DNA of 64,000 bases, taken from the NCBI RefSeq assembly GCF_003032475.1, contig NZ_CP028369.1, positions 5,270,001 to 5,334,000 of the forward strand. The letters run 5' to 3'. Position 1 is the stretch's first letter. Each line of letters opens with the position of its first letter. The DNA is from Streptomyces sp. P3 (GTDB lineage: Bacteria; Actinomycetota; Actinomycetes; Streptomycetales; Streptomycetaceae). The notes below the pieces were generated by a model. The model was not told the origin of the DNA and made no database searches. It saw only the letters and a program-made list of their open reading frames with translations. The translations under genes and the position numbers were made by a program. Positions 27,175 to 34,020 of the stretch are shown here, one piece after another.

Positions 27175-27203
27175 CCGGTCCGGCCTCGGTGCGGCCGGAC
27201 CGG
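27175..27203 (-). promoter_or_regulatory. Leader hairpin upstream of egtA
   Basis: CCGGTCCGGCC (27175-27185) and GGCCGGACCGG (27193-27203) pair perfectly around a 7-nt loop, about 15 nt before the egtA Shine-Dalgarno sequence. It could attenuate transcription or stabilise the leader. Confidence 0.5.
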
Positions 27204-27292
27204 CAGAGCTCGTTCCACCCAAGACCCTGGATCCGATTCGCACAAGGGTGCACATCGGCACTTTCAGGACAGTGAAGCCCGGATTCCGTGCG

Positions 27293-27325
27293 GTTCACCG
27301 CCGGTTCACCGCCGGTTTCCCCTGG
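27293..27325 (+). promoter_or_regulatory. PHO-box-like triple direct repeat
   Basis: Three consecutive 11-nt units: GTTCACCGCCG, GTTCACCGCCG and GTTTCCCCTGG. This matches the form of Streptomyces PhoP boxes (11-nt direct repeats with a GTTCACC core). It lies between egtA (start 150 bp away) and the PARG-like gene (start 203 bp away), so either or both could be phosphate-controlled. Confidence 0.6.
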
Positions 27326-27350
27326 CCCCAGAGCTGCTTCCCGGACGAGC

Positions 27351-27427
27351 CCGGAGCATGCGTCATGTGCTCCGGCGCCGGAAAATCGTGTTGCACGCGA
27401 TGTCCGGGATCGCTCACGATGCGTGCA
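27351..27427. promoter_or_regulatory. Inverted repeats upstream of the PARG-like gene
   Basis: Two perfect repeats precede the gene: CCGGAGCA (27351-27358) with TGCTCCGG (27368-27375), and TGCACGC (27392-27398) with GCGTGCA (27421-27427). Short ATGs in between open no recognisable gene. The function is unknown. Confidence 0.35.
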
Positions 27428-27527
27428 TGAGCTCGACGGGGGAGAGGCGCGGCGTGCTGCGCGAGGCGAGGTGCGGGGCAGGAGTGACCGCACGGCACGC
27501 GCTCATGGGGTCCACGGGGGTGGCCCC

Positions 27528-28466
27528 ATGAGCGCACGGCTGCGCGGCATCGCCCGGGAGACCGAGCGGATCGTGGCCGCCGGCGGCTACCGCGCCTCCG
27601 ACGGGCGCACGGTGTCCCTCGCCGCGGCGGTGAAGGCCGCCCGTGCCGGTACACGGACGGCGGGACCGGGACCGGTCGAGGTGCCCGCCGCCCTGCCGGT
27701 GGGCCTGCGCGTCGAGGTCACCGGCGAGAGCAGCCTGGAGGCGGCCCGCCGGCTCGTCGGCGCGTCCGCGGAAGGAGCGCCGGCCGCCGGAGGGAATCCC
27801 GTCGCCGGAGGGAATCCCGTCGCCGGAGCGAATCCGGTCGCCGGGGGAGGGCCGGCTGTCGGGGGAGACGCGGTCGCCGTCCTCAACTTCGCCTCGGCGC
27901 GCAATCCCGGCGGCGGCTTCCTCAACGGGGCCCAGGCGCAGGAGGAGGCGCTGTGCCGGGCCTCCGCGCTGTACACGTGCCTGCTGGAGGCCCGGGGGTT
28001 CTACGACCACCACCGCGCCCACCGCGACGCGTTCTACACGGACCGCGTCATCCACTCACCGGCCGTCCCGGTCTTCCGCGACGACCGGGGCCGTCTGCTG
28101 GACGAGCCGTACACCGTCGGCTTCCTGACGGCCGCCGCACCGAACGCGGGCGTGGTGCTGCGCACGACGCCGCAGCGGGCCGCCGAGCTGCCGCGCGCCC
28201 TGTCCGCCCGCGCCGAACGGGTCCTGGAGACGGCCGCCGCGCACGGCTACCGCCGCCTGGTGCTCGGCGCGTGGGGCTGCGGGGTGTTCCGCAACGACCC
28301 CGCACAGGTGGCGGAGGCCTTCCGGGCGCCGCTGGCCGCCGGCGGACGCTTCGAGCACCGGTTCGCCCACGTGGTCTTCGGGGTGCTGGACCGGACGCCG
28401 GGCGGCACGGTCCGCGCCGCCTTCGGGCACGCGTTCGGCCGAACGGGTGCTCAGGTCCAGCCGTAG
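27528..28466 (+). CDS. Microbial-type PARG (TIGR02452) poly(ADP-ribose) glycohydrolase-like protein
   Basis: 312 aa with the bacterial PARG signature G-G-G-X7-Q-E-E (Gly128-130, Glu139/Glu140) following N-F-A-S-A-R-N-P. The macrodomain-like core continues through T-A-A-A-P-N and L-G-A-W-G-C-G-V-F-R-N-D. It is expected to remove ADP-ribose from modified proteins or nucleic acids. Residues 87-105 are an in-frame minisatellite of 18-bp units (A-G-G-N-P-V) inserted before the catalytic core. ATG 27528 follows a G-rich ribosome site. Its 3' end overlaps the convergent PemK/MazF-like gene by 16 bp. Confidence 0.87.
   Translation: MSARLRGIARETERIVAAGGYRASDGRTVSLAAAVKAARAGTRTAGPGPVEVPAALPVGLRVEVTGESSLEAARRLVGASAEGAPAAGGNPVAGGNPVAGANPVAGGGPAVGGDAVAVLNFASARNPGGGFLNGAQAQEEALCRASALYTCLLEARGFYDHHRAHRDAFYTDRVIHSPAVPVFRDDRGRLLDEPYTVGFLTAAAPNAGVVLRTTPQRAAELPRALSARAERVLETAAAHGYRRLVLGAWGCGVFRNDPAQVAEAFRAPLAAGGRFEHRFAHVVFGVLDRTPGGTVRAAFGHAFGRTGAQVQP
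27786..27839 (+). repeat. 18-bp minisatellite inside the PARG-like gene
   Basis: Three tandem copies of GCCGGAGGGAATCCCGTC: the first two are identical (27786-27803, 27804-27821) and the third has two changes. A diverged fourth copy follows. The unit is six codons, so copy-number change keeps the frame. Confidence 0.9.
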
Positions 28467-28897
28467 CGCTCGTGGAGGCGCCGGCGCACCAGGTCGAACC
28501 GCATCCGGTCCAGCGCGCAGGCCTCACGGCGCATGCCGTCCTCGTGCAGCCGCAGCACCCGGTCGACGTCCACCCAGGAGTCGCGACCGGTCCGGTCCCA
28601 CGGTCCGCTGCCGATGGCCACCCACTCCCGGTCGCCGTCGTGCCGCTTGCTGGAGAGCTGCACGGCAAGGAAGGTGCCGCCCGGCTCCCTGGCGACGACG
28701 AGCACCGGACGGTCCTTGCCCCGGCCGTCGTTCTCCTCGAACGGCACCCAGGTCCACACGATCTCGCCGGGGTCCGGGTCGCCGTCGTGCGCGGGGGAGT
28801 ACTCGGTGCGCACCCGGCCGACCGCACGCGGGTCGGCCTCGACGGTGGCGGTGGGGCCGGAGCGGCCCGGGACGTCTGCATCGGTAAACGCGGTCAC
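28451..28897 (-). CDS. PemK/MazF-like protein (putative endoribonuclease toxin fold)
   Basis: 148 aa. The core fits the PemK/MazF SH3-like barrel as found in Streptomyces: P-G-E-I-V-W-T-W-V-P-F-E-E-N, G-K-D-R-P-V-L-V-V-A, F-L-A-V-Q-L-S-S-K, and R-D-S-W-V-D-V-D-R-V. Such proteins cleave mRNA in toxin-antitoxin systems, but no antitoxin gene adjoins, and Streptomyces family members may serve other roles. GTG 28897 lies inside a 16-bp-arm hairpin; a TAGGGT motif in the hairpin loop is 6 nt upstream, suggesting a leaderless start. A start further downstream is possible, since the first 25 residues are not conserved-looking. Confidence 0.72.
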   Translation of the reverse strand: MTAFTDADVPGRSGPTATVEADPRAVGRVRTEYSPAHDGDPDPGEIVWTWVPFEENDGRGKDRPVLVVAREPGGTFLAVQLSSKRHDGDREWVAIGSGPWDRTGRDSWVDVDRVLRLHEDGMRREACALDRMRFDLVRRRLHERYGWT

Positions 28898-28928
28898 GGG
28901 GGCACCCTAAGCGGTGCCCCCGTGACCG
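28891..28928 (-). terminator. 16-bp-arm hairpin: terminator of the SPFH gene overlapping the next start codon
   Basis: CGGTCACGGGGGCACC (28891-28906) pairs perfectly with 28913-28928 around the loop CTAAGC. It starts 15 bp after the SPFH stop codon. Its distal arm contains the GTG start of the PemK-like gene. Confidence 0.8.
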
Positions 28929-28943
28929 TGCCTCACCGGTGTG

Positions 28944-30425
28944 TCACCTCTCCTCGACGGGCACCCTCTGCGATGCCGGTCCCGCCGACCCGTTCAGCGG
29001 CGAAGTCCCGGCGGGAGCCTGGCCGTTCTGGTTCATCGACGCGAGCAGCTGCCGGGCCAGCCCCAGCCCGGTCCCGCCCATGGTGAGCGCCTTGGCGAAC
29101 ACGTCCGCCATACCGTCGGCGCCGTTGAGCAGCACCATGTTGTCGACGTTGCCGAAGGCGGACGCGCCCGCCTTCACGATCTCCGGCCAGTTCTCGGCGA
29201 GTTGCTGGGCGACGACCGCCTCCTGGTTCTCGGCGAGCGCGGCGGCGCGGGCCTTGATGGCCTCCGCCTCCGCGAGGCCCTGTGCCTTCGCCGCCTCCGC
29301 CGCCGCCAGACCCCTGGCCTGCGCGGAGGCCGCCTCGGCCTCACCGGTGGCCCGGGTGGCGGCCGCGGAGGCCTCACCGCGGGTCCTGGTCGCCTCGGCC
29401 TCGGCGCCGGCGGCCTGCTTGACACGGGTCGCCTCGGCTGCGGCCGCGAGCTCCGTCTCCTTCGCCTTGGCCTCGGCCGCCGAGATCCGGGCGTCGCGCT
29501 CGGCCTCGGCCAGCGTGCGCTTCTCGTAGGCCTGCGCGTCCGCGGGCTTGCGCACGTCCGCCTGGAGCTGCTGCTCGCGACGGTGCGCCTCCAGCTCGGC
29601 CACCCGCGTCTCCTGGACGACGACCTCCTGCCGGGCGGCGGCGTCGGCGAGGGGTCCCGCCTGACGGGCCTTGGCGCCCGCCTTGTCCCGCTCGGCCTGG
29701 TAACCGGCCTGGAGGATCTCGCTGTCCCTGGTGGCCTCCGCCATCCGGGCGAACGAGGCCTGCTCCGCCTCCGTGGCGAGCCGGTTCGCCTCCGCCTGGG
29801 CGATGCGCGCGTCCCGCTGCACGGCCGCCGCGTGCGGCATCGCCATGTTCTTGATGTAACCGGTCGGGTCCTCGATCTCGTGGATCTGCAGCGAGTCCAC
29901 GATCAGGCCCAGCTTCTCCATCTCCGTACCGCAGGCGGCACGGGTCTGCCCGGTGAGCTTCTCCCGGTCGCGGATCATGTCCTCGACCGTCAACCCGCCC
30001 ACGATGGAACGCAGATGACCGGCGAAGACGTTGTGCACCCGCTCCGACATCAGCTTCTGCTGGTCGAGGAAACGCCGGGCCGCGTTGGCGATCGACACGA
30101 AGTCGTCGCCCACCTTGAAGATGACCACGCCCCGCACCCGGAGCGGAATGCCCTGGTGCGTCACGCAGTCCACCTGCAGTTCGGTCTCGTTCAGGTCGAG
30201 CGACAGCTTGCGCACCACCTGCACGCCGGGCATCACCAGCGTTCCGCGCCCGGTGACGATGCGGAAACCCATGCCCGCCTCGAGACCCTCGGTACGGTGG
30301 TTGGAGCCGGAGATGACGAGTGCCTCGTTGGGCTCCGCGACGCGCCACATCATCTTGAACAGACCGATCAGAGCGAGGACGGCGACAACCGCCACCCCCG
30401 CAACGACGCCGACAACCATCGGCAT
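28944..30425 (-). CDS. Flotillin-like SPFH domain membrane protein
   Basis: 493 aa. One N-terminal membrane helix (V-V-G-V-V-A-G-V-A-V-V-A-V-L-A-L-I) is followed by an SPFH/band-7 domain (E-A-L-V-I-S-G, V-V-R-K-L-S-L-D, R-V-R-G-V-V-I-F-K-V) and a long Ala/Glu/Lys coiled coil with E-A-E/K-A repeats. This is the flotillin/YqfA arrangement that forms oligomeric scaffolds at fluid membrane microdomains. ATG 30425 and ATG 30419 share the same AGGGGG ribosome site; I use the longer form. An NfeD-like gene lies just upstream on the same strand, the classical SPFH partner. The C-terminus is Gly/Pro/Asn-rich. Confidence 0.9.
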   Translation of the reverse strand: MPMVVGVVAGVAVVAVLALIGLFKMMWRVAEPNEALVISGSNHRTEGLEAGMGFRIVTGRGTLVMPGVQVVRKLSLDLNETELQVDCVTHQGIPLRVRGVVIFKVGDDFVSIANAARRFLDQQKLMSERVHNVFAGHLRSIVGGLTVEDMIRDREKLTGQTRAACGTEMEKLGLIVDSLQIHEIEDPTGYIKNMAMPHAAAVQRDARIAQAEANRLATEAEQASFARMAEATRDSEILQAGYQAERDKAGAKARQAGPLADAAARQEVVVQETRVAELEAHRREQQLQADVRKPADAQAYEKRTLAEAERDARISAAEAKAKETELAAAAEATRVKQAAGAEAEATRTRGEASAAATRATGEAEAASAQARGLAAAEAAKAQGLAEAEAIKARAAALAENQEAVVAQQLAENWPEIVKAGASAFGNVDNMVLLNGADGMADVFAKALTMGGTGLGLARQLLASMNQNGQAPAGTSPLNGSAGPASQRVPVEER

Positions 30426-30580
30426 ACGCCCCCTTGTGATGGTGCCCTTTCGGCACCGAACGAAGGGAGTCTGCGCCTCGCCGGCCCCGGGTTGAAGACG
30501 CTGACGCATCCTTGTTGCAATCTTGACGCTTACGTTCCCGAAGCCGCACGCAAGCGGCCCTCACCTGGGCCGTGACGGGC

Positions 30581-30799
30581 TCAACCGTCGTACGCGCGGG
30601 TGACGTAGACCGATCGCGGCGGCAGGTGCTCCACCACCATCACGACGGTGCCGCACTCGATGCGGGCCGTGCCGTCCGCCGCGTAGGCGAGGAAGTGCTC
30701 GGCCCCACCGCGCACCCGGACCATGACCTCGCCGACGAGACCCGGCCCGATCGTCCCGGTGACCCGCCCCATGAGCCCGACCATCGCCGCGTCGTCCAT
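30581..30799 (-). CDS. Small NfeD C-terminal (OB-fold) domain protein
   Basis: 72 aa, an isolated OB-fold like the soluble tail of NfeD: G-R-V-T-G-T-I-G-P-G-L-V-G-E-V, F-L-A-Y-A-A-D-G, G-T-V-V-M-V-V-E. The membrane part of normal NfeD is absent. It lies 155 bp upstream of the SPFH gene in the same orientation and 29 bp after the amidase stop, so it probably works with the flotillin. A TACTCT -10-like hexamer ends 6 nt before ATG 30799, which again fits a leaderless message. Confidence 0.75.
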   Translation of the reverse strand: MDDAAMVGLMGRVTGTIGPGLVGEVMVRVRGGAEHFLAYAADGTARIECGTVVMVVEHLPPRSVYVTRAYDG

Positions 30800-30828
30800 G
30801 GTCACAGAGTACGGGCACAACCTGGCCG

Positions 30829-32247
30829 TCAGGCCGGGGAGTCGGCGACAGCTTCGCTCGGCCACCGTTCGTGCCAGCGCAGCTCCGCCTCCAGTTGGGC
30901 GGCGAGCGAGAGCAGCAGCGGCTCGCTGTGCGCCGGACCGAGCAGCTGCGCCCCGACCGGCAGCCCGCCGGGGGCGAAGCCCGCCGGGACGTTGACACCG
31001 GGCCAGCCCAGCACGTTCCACGGCCAGGCGTAAGGACAGGCGGCGATCATGGCGCGGTCGGTGGCGATCCCGCTCAGCTCAAGCATCGCCCCGATGCGCG
31101 GCGGGGGAGCGGCCGTCGTCGGCGCGAGGACCACGTCGTAACCGGCGAAGAAGGCGCCGACACGACGGTGCAGGACCGTCTCGGCGCGCCGGGCCGCCCG
31201 CAGCGGCGCCCCGCCGAGCAGCCGGCCCAGCCGGGCGGCGTCCCGGGTGCGCCGGTCCAGGAGCGCGGGGAAGGGCGCGTCGGCGACCCACTCGGCGATG
31301 CCCGCGGTCGCCCGGGGCACGAAGGTGAGGCCGATCTGCCCGTACGGCGGATCGGCCTCCTCGACCGTGTGACCCAACCCGGCCAGTTTCTCGGCGAGTT
31401 CCAGGACCCGGGCGCGCACCTCGGGCCGCAGCCGGGCGGTCACGGCGGTGAACGGCGGCTTCAGCGACAGCGCGATCCGCAGCCTGCCGGGGTCGCGGCG
31501 CACCGCCGCCGAGGCGTCGACGGCCGGCGGCCGGTGCGGGTCGTGTGCGTGGTTGCCCGCGGCCGCGTCGAGCAGCAGGGCCGCGTCGGCGACGGTCCGG
31601 GCCAGGGTGCCGTTGACGGTGATGCCCTGGAAGGACTCCCCGCGCGGCCAGGTCGAGATGCGGCCCCGCTGCGGTTTCACGCCGATCAGATGCGTCCAGG
31701 AGGCCGGGATGCGGACGGAGCCGGCCCCGTCCGAGCCGAGGGCGGCCGGCACCAGCCCCGCCGCCACCGCCGCGGCCGAACCGCCGGAGGAGCCGCCGGG
31801 CGTGTGACCGGTGCTCCACGGGTTGCGGGTGGCGCCGAAGGCCGGCCCCTCGGTGAACGGCCACTGCCCGAGCTCGCAGGTGTTGGTCTTGCCCACGATC
31901 ACGGCTCCGGCCGCACGCAGCCGCCGGACCGCCTCGCCGTCCTCGGCGACGGACGGGTACGCGCCGGCGCAGCCGAACGCGGTCGGCTCGCCCGCCACGT
32001 CCATGTCGTCCTTGACGGCGACGGGGACCCCGAGCAGCGGTCGGCGCACGCCGGACGCCAACTCCCGGTCGGCCGCCTCGGCCTCGGCGAGCGCGGCCTC
32101 GGCCCGCACCACCCGGAAGGCGTTGAGGACGCCCTGGCTCGCCTCGATCCGGGCGAGGGTCCGCTCGACGAGCGTGCGGGACGACACTTCGCCCCCGGCC
32201 AGGGCGCGTGCGGTGTCCGTCAGACCTGCGGCACGGTCGGGCGTCAT
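30829..32247 (-). CDS. Amidase-signature family hydrolase
   Basis: 472 aa amidase: catalytic Lys in V-A-V-K-D-D-M-D-V, cis-Ser in G-G-S-S-G-G-S-A-A-A-V-A-A-G, and nucleophile Ser in G-S-D-G-A-G-S-V-R-I-P-A. All three residues are present. The family covers GatA-like, fatty-acid-amide and aryl-acylamidases; absence of gatB/gatC nearby argues against tRNA amidotransferase. The physiological amide is unknown. ATG 32247 is preceded by GGAGGTG. A TACCG-CA-CGGTA palindrome lies 29 bp upstream of the start codon. Confidence 0.9.
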   Translation of the reverse strand: MTPDRAAGLTDTARALAGGEVSSRTLVERTLARIEASQGVLNAFRVVRAEAALAEAEAADRELASGVRRPLLGVPVAVKDDMDVAGEPTAFGCAGAYPSVAEDGEAVRRLRAAGAVIVGKTNTCELGQWPFTEGPAFGATRNPWSTGHTPGGSSGGSAAAVAAGLVPAALGSDGAGSVRIPASWTHLIGVKPQRGRISTWPRGESFQGITVNGTLARTVADAALLLDAAAGNHAHDPHRPPAVDASAAVRRDPGRLRIALSLKPPFTAVTARLRPEVRARVLELAEKLAGLGHTVEEADPPYGQIGLTFVPRATAGIAEWVADAPFPALLDRRTRDAARLGRLLGGAPLRAARRAETVLHRRVGAFFAGYDVVLAPTTAAPPPRIGAMLELSGIATDRAMIAACPYAWPWNVLGWPGVNVPAGFAPGGLPVGAQLLGPAHSEPLLLSLAAQLEAELRWHERWPSEAVADSPA

Positions 32248-32275
32248 GCGGGGGCACCTCCGGGACGACATTGTC

Positions 32276-32287
32276 TACCGCACGGTA
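32276..32287. promoter_or_regulatory. Palindrome upstream of amidase gene
   Basis: TACCG-CA-CGGTA, a perfect inverted repeat 29 bp upstream of the amidase start codon. Candidate repressor site; the regulator is unknown. Confidence 0.4.
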
Positions 32288-32414
32288 ACCTGCGGGCGCC
32301 GGACAGCGGAACGGCGCGTGCACGACATCGAGTCGGGAGCGCCCAGGTCGGAGCGGGGCGGACCCGTCGACCGCACAGCCGCCCCACAGGCACCGTGTGT
32401 TCCTGCGCAGGGGA

Positions 32415-32443
32415 TTGACGCGATCCTGCCTCACGCCTAGCTT
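32415..32443 (+). promoter_or_regulatory. Housekeeping-type promoter for the glycosidase gene
   Basis: TTGACG (32415-32420) and TAGCTT (32438-32443) are separated by 17 bp. Downstream, GTTCG-N6-CGAAC (32465-32480) lies in the expected leader and could be an operator. Confidence 0.65.
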
Positions 32444-32505
32444 CTGATCGACTTTCCGGACCTTGTTCGGAATGTCGAACCCTGAAGCCGTAGGAGAGCC
32501 GCACC

Positions 32506-33894
32506 ATGACGACACGTCCCCCCGCCCCGTCCCGCCGTGCCCTGCTGCGCGCGATGGCCGTCCTGCCCGCCGCCGCGTTCGTGCTCGGCGAGGCCCCCGG
32601 CCTGCTCGGCACAGCCCTCGCCGCCGCGCCCGCCGCCGGATCGGCCACCCGCTACACCATCGTGCCGTTCCTCGACAGCAACGACGGCACGGTGAACGTC
32701 TACCAGTCCGACGACGCCACCGACTTCCGGCTGGTGCAGGCCTCCGCATACACCCCGCCCACCAACCGCATCCGCGACGCGAGCGTCTTCAAGCACACCG
32801 ACGGCTACTACTACATCACCTACACCACCCACACCTGGCAGGACGCCAGCACCACCATCGGATTCGCCCGCAGCTCGGACCGGGTCAACTGGTCTTTCCT
32901 GTACGACTACACGGTCCCGATCGCCAACCTCTCCCGCGCCTGGGCGCCGGAGTTCTTCGTCGACAGCGACGGCAGCGTCAACGTCATCGTGTCCTGCTCG
33001 ACGACGAACGACGAGTGGATCTTCACGCCCTACCTTCTCAAGGCCACCAACTCCTCGCTCACGGCCTGGAGTTCCCCGGTCGCCCTGTCCGGTATCGGCG
33101 CCAACCACATCGACACGTACATCGTGAAGACCGGGTCGACCTACCACGCGTTCACCAAGAACGAGACGGCGAAGTACATCGAGTACGCGACGGCGACCAA
33201 CCTGGCCGGCCCCTACACGATCAAGAAGACCGGCGACTGGGCCGGCTGGGGCAGTTACCGCGAGGGCCCGACCGTCATCCAGCTCGACAACGGCGCCTGG
33301 CGGATCTTCTTCGACGGCTACGGCGACCACAAGTACTACTACAGCGACAGCTACGACTCCTTCGCGACCTGGAGCGCCCCCAAGGCGCTGCCCGGCATCT
33401 CCGGCACGGCCCGCCACTTCACCGTCATCAAGGAGACGGTGACCGGTGGCCCCACCCTGACCAAGAACGCCACGCGCTCCCTGCGGTCGGGCAACTACAC
33501 CACCCGCTACTGGCAGGAGCAGTCCGCCCTGCTCAACCTGCCCGTGGTGACCGGCTCCAGCACCGCCGCCGAGAAGCAGGCGGCCACCTTCACCGTCGTC
33601 GCCGGGCTCGCCGACGCCAACGCCTACTCGTTCCGCGACGCGGCCGGCAAGTACCTGCGCCACTACTCCTTCCGCGGCCGCTTCGACGCAAGCGACGGCA
33701 CGTCGGTCTTCGCCAAGGACGCCACCTTCATCGCCCGCACCGGCACGGTCGCGGGCTCGGTCCGCTTCGAGTCGTACAACTACCCCGGCTACTACCTGCG
33801 CCACTACAACTACGAACTGCGCGTCGAGCAGTCCGACGGCACGGACCTCTTCCGGCAGGACAGCTCCTTCGTGCCGGTGACGGCCTGGGCCTGA
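32506..33894 (+). CDS. Secreted GH43-like glycosidase with AbfB (CBM42) domain
   Basis: 462 aa. A twin-arginine-like signal (S-R-R-A-L-L-R) ends at A-L-A-A. The catalytic five-blade propeller follows, with R-D-A-S-V (candidate base Asp) and Y-R-E-G-P-T-V (candidate acid Glu). From about residue 320 there is an arabinofuranose-binding AbfB domain built of S-L-R-S-G-N-Y-T-T-R-Y and K-Y-L-R-H-Y-S-F/Y-Y-L-R-H-Y-N-Y repeats. It probably releases arabinose or xylose side chains from plant polysaccharide. GGAGAG precedes ATG 32506, and a clear TTGACG/TAGCTT promoter precedes it. Confidence 0.85.
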   Translation: MTTRPPAPSRRALLRAMAVLPAAAFVLGEAPGLLGTALAAAPAAGSATRYTIVPFLDSNDGTVNVYQSDDATDFRLVQASAYTPPTNRIRDASVFKHTDGYYYITYTTHTWQDASTTIGFARSSDRVNWSFLYDYTVPIANLSRAWAPEFFVDSDGSVNVIVSCSTTNDEWIFTPYLLKATNSSLTAWSSPVALSGIGANHIDTYIVKTGSTYHAFTKNETAKYIEYATATNLAGPYTIKKTGDWAGWGSYREGPTVIQLDNGAWRIFFDGYGDHKYYYSDSYDSFATWSAPKALPGISGTARHFTVIKETVTGGPTLTKNATRSLRSGNYTTRYWQEQSALLNLPVVTGSSTAAEKQAATFTVVAGLADANAYSFRDAAGKYLRHYSFRGRFDASDGTSVFAKDATFIARTGTVAGSVRFESYNYPGYYLRHYNYELRVEQSDGTDLFRQDSSFVPVTAWA

Positions 33895-33925
33895 GCCGTA
33901 CGGCCGCGGCCCCGCGGCAGGAGGC

Positions 33926-33965
33926 GGGCGGTGGCACCCGGGCGCGAACGCCCAGGCCACCGCCC
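33926..33965 (+). terminator. Terminator between glycosidase gene and cobL
   Basis: GGGCGGTGGC (33926-33935) pairs with GCCACCGCCC (33956-33965), with a nested shorter stem in the loop. Confidence 0.6.
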
Positions 33966-34020
33966 AGTAAAGTGCGCCCCTGTCGTCCCGAGCCGTCCAC
34001 GAACACCGAGGTAGCGCGCA

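Noticed and set aside
27248..27430. A 60-codon peptide upstream of the PARG-like gene
   Set aside because: It spans the PHO-box-like repeats and hairpins, has no ribosome site and no plausible protein features.
28451..28897. Classical PemK/MazF toxin-antitoxin operon
   Set aside because: No small antitoxin gene precedes or follows it on the same strand; the upstream gene is an SPFH protein separated by a terminator.
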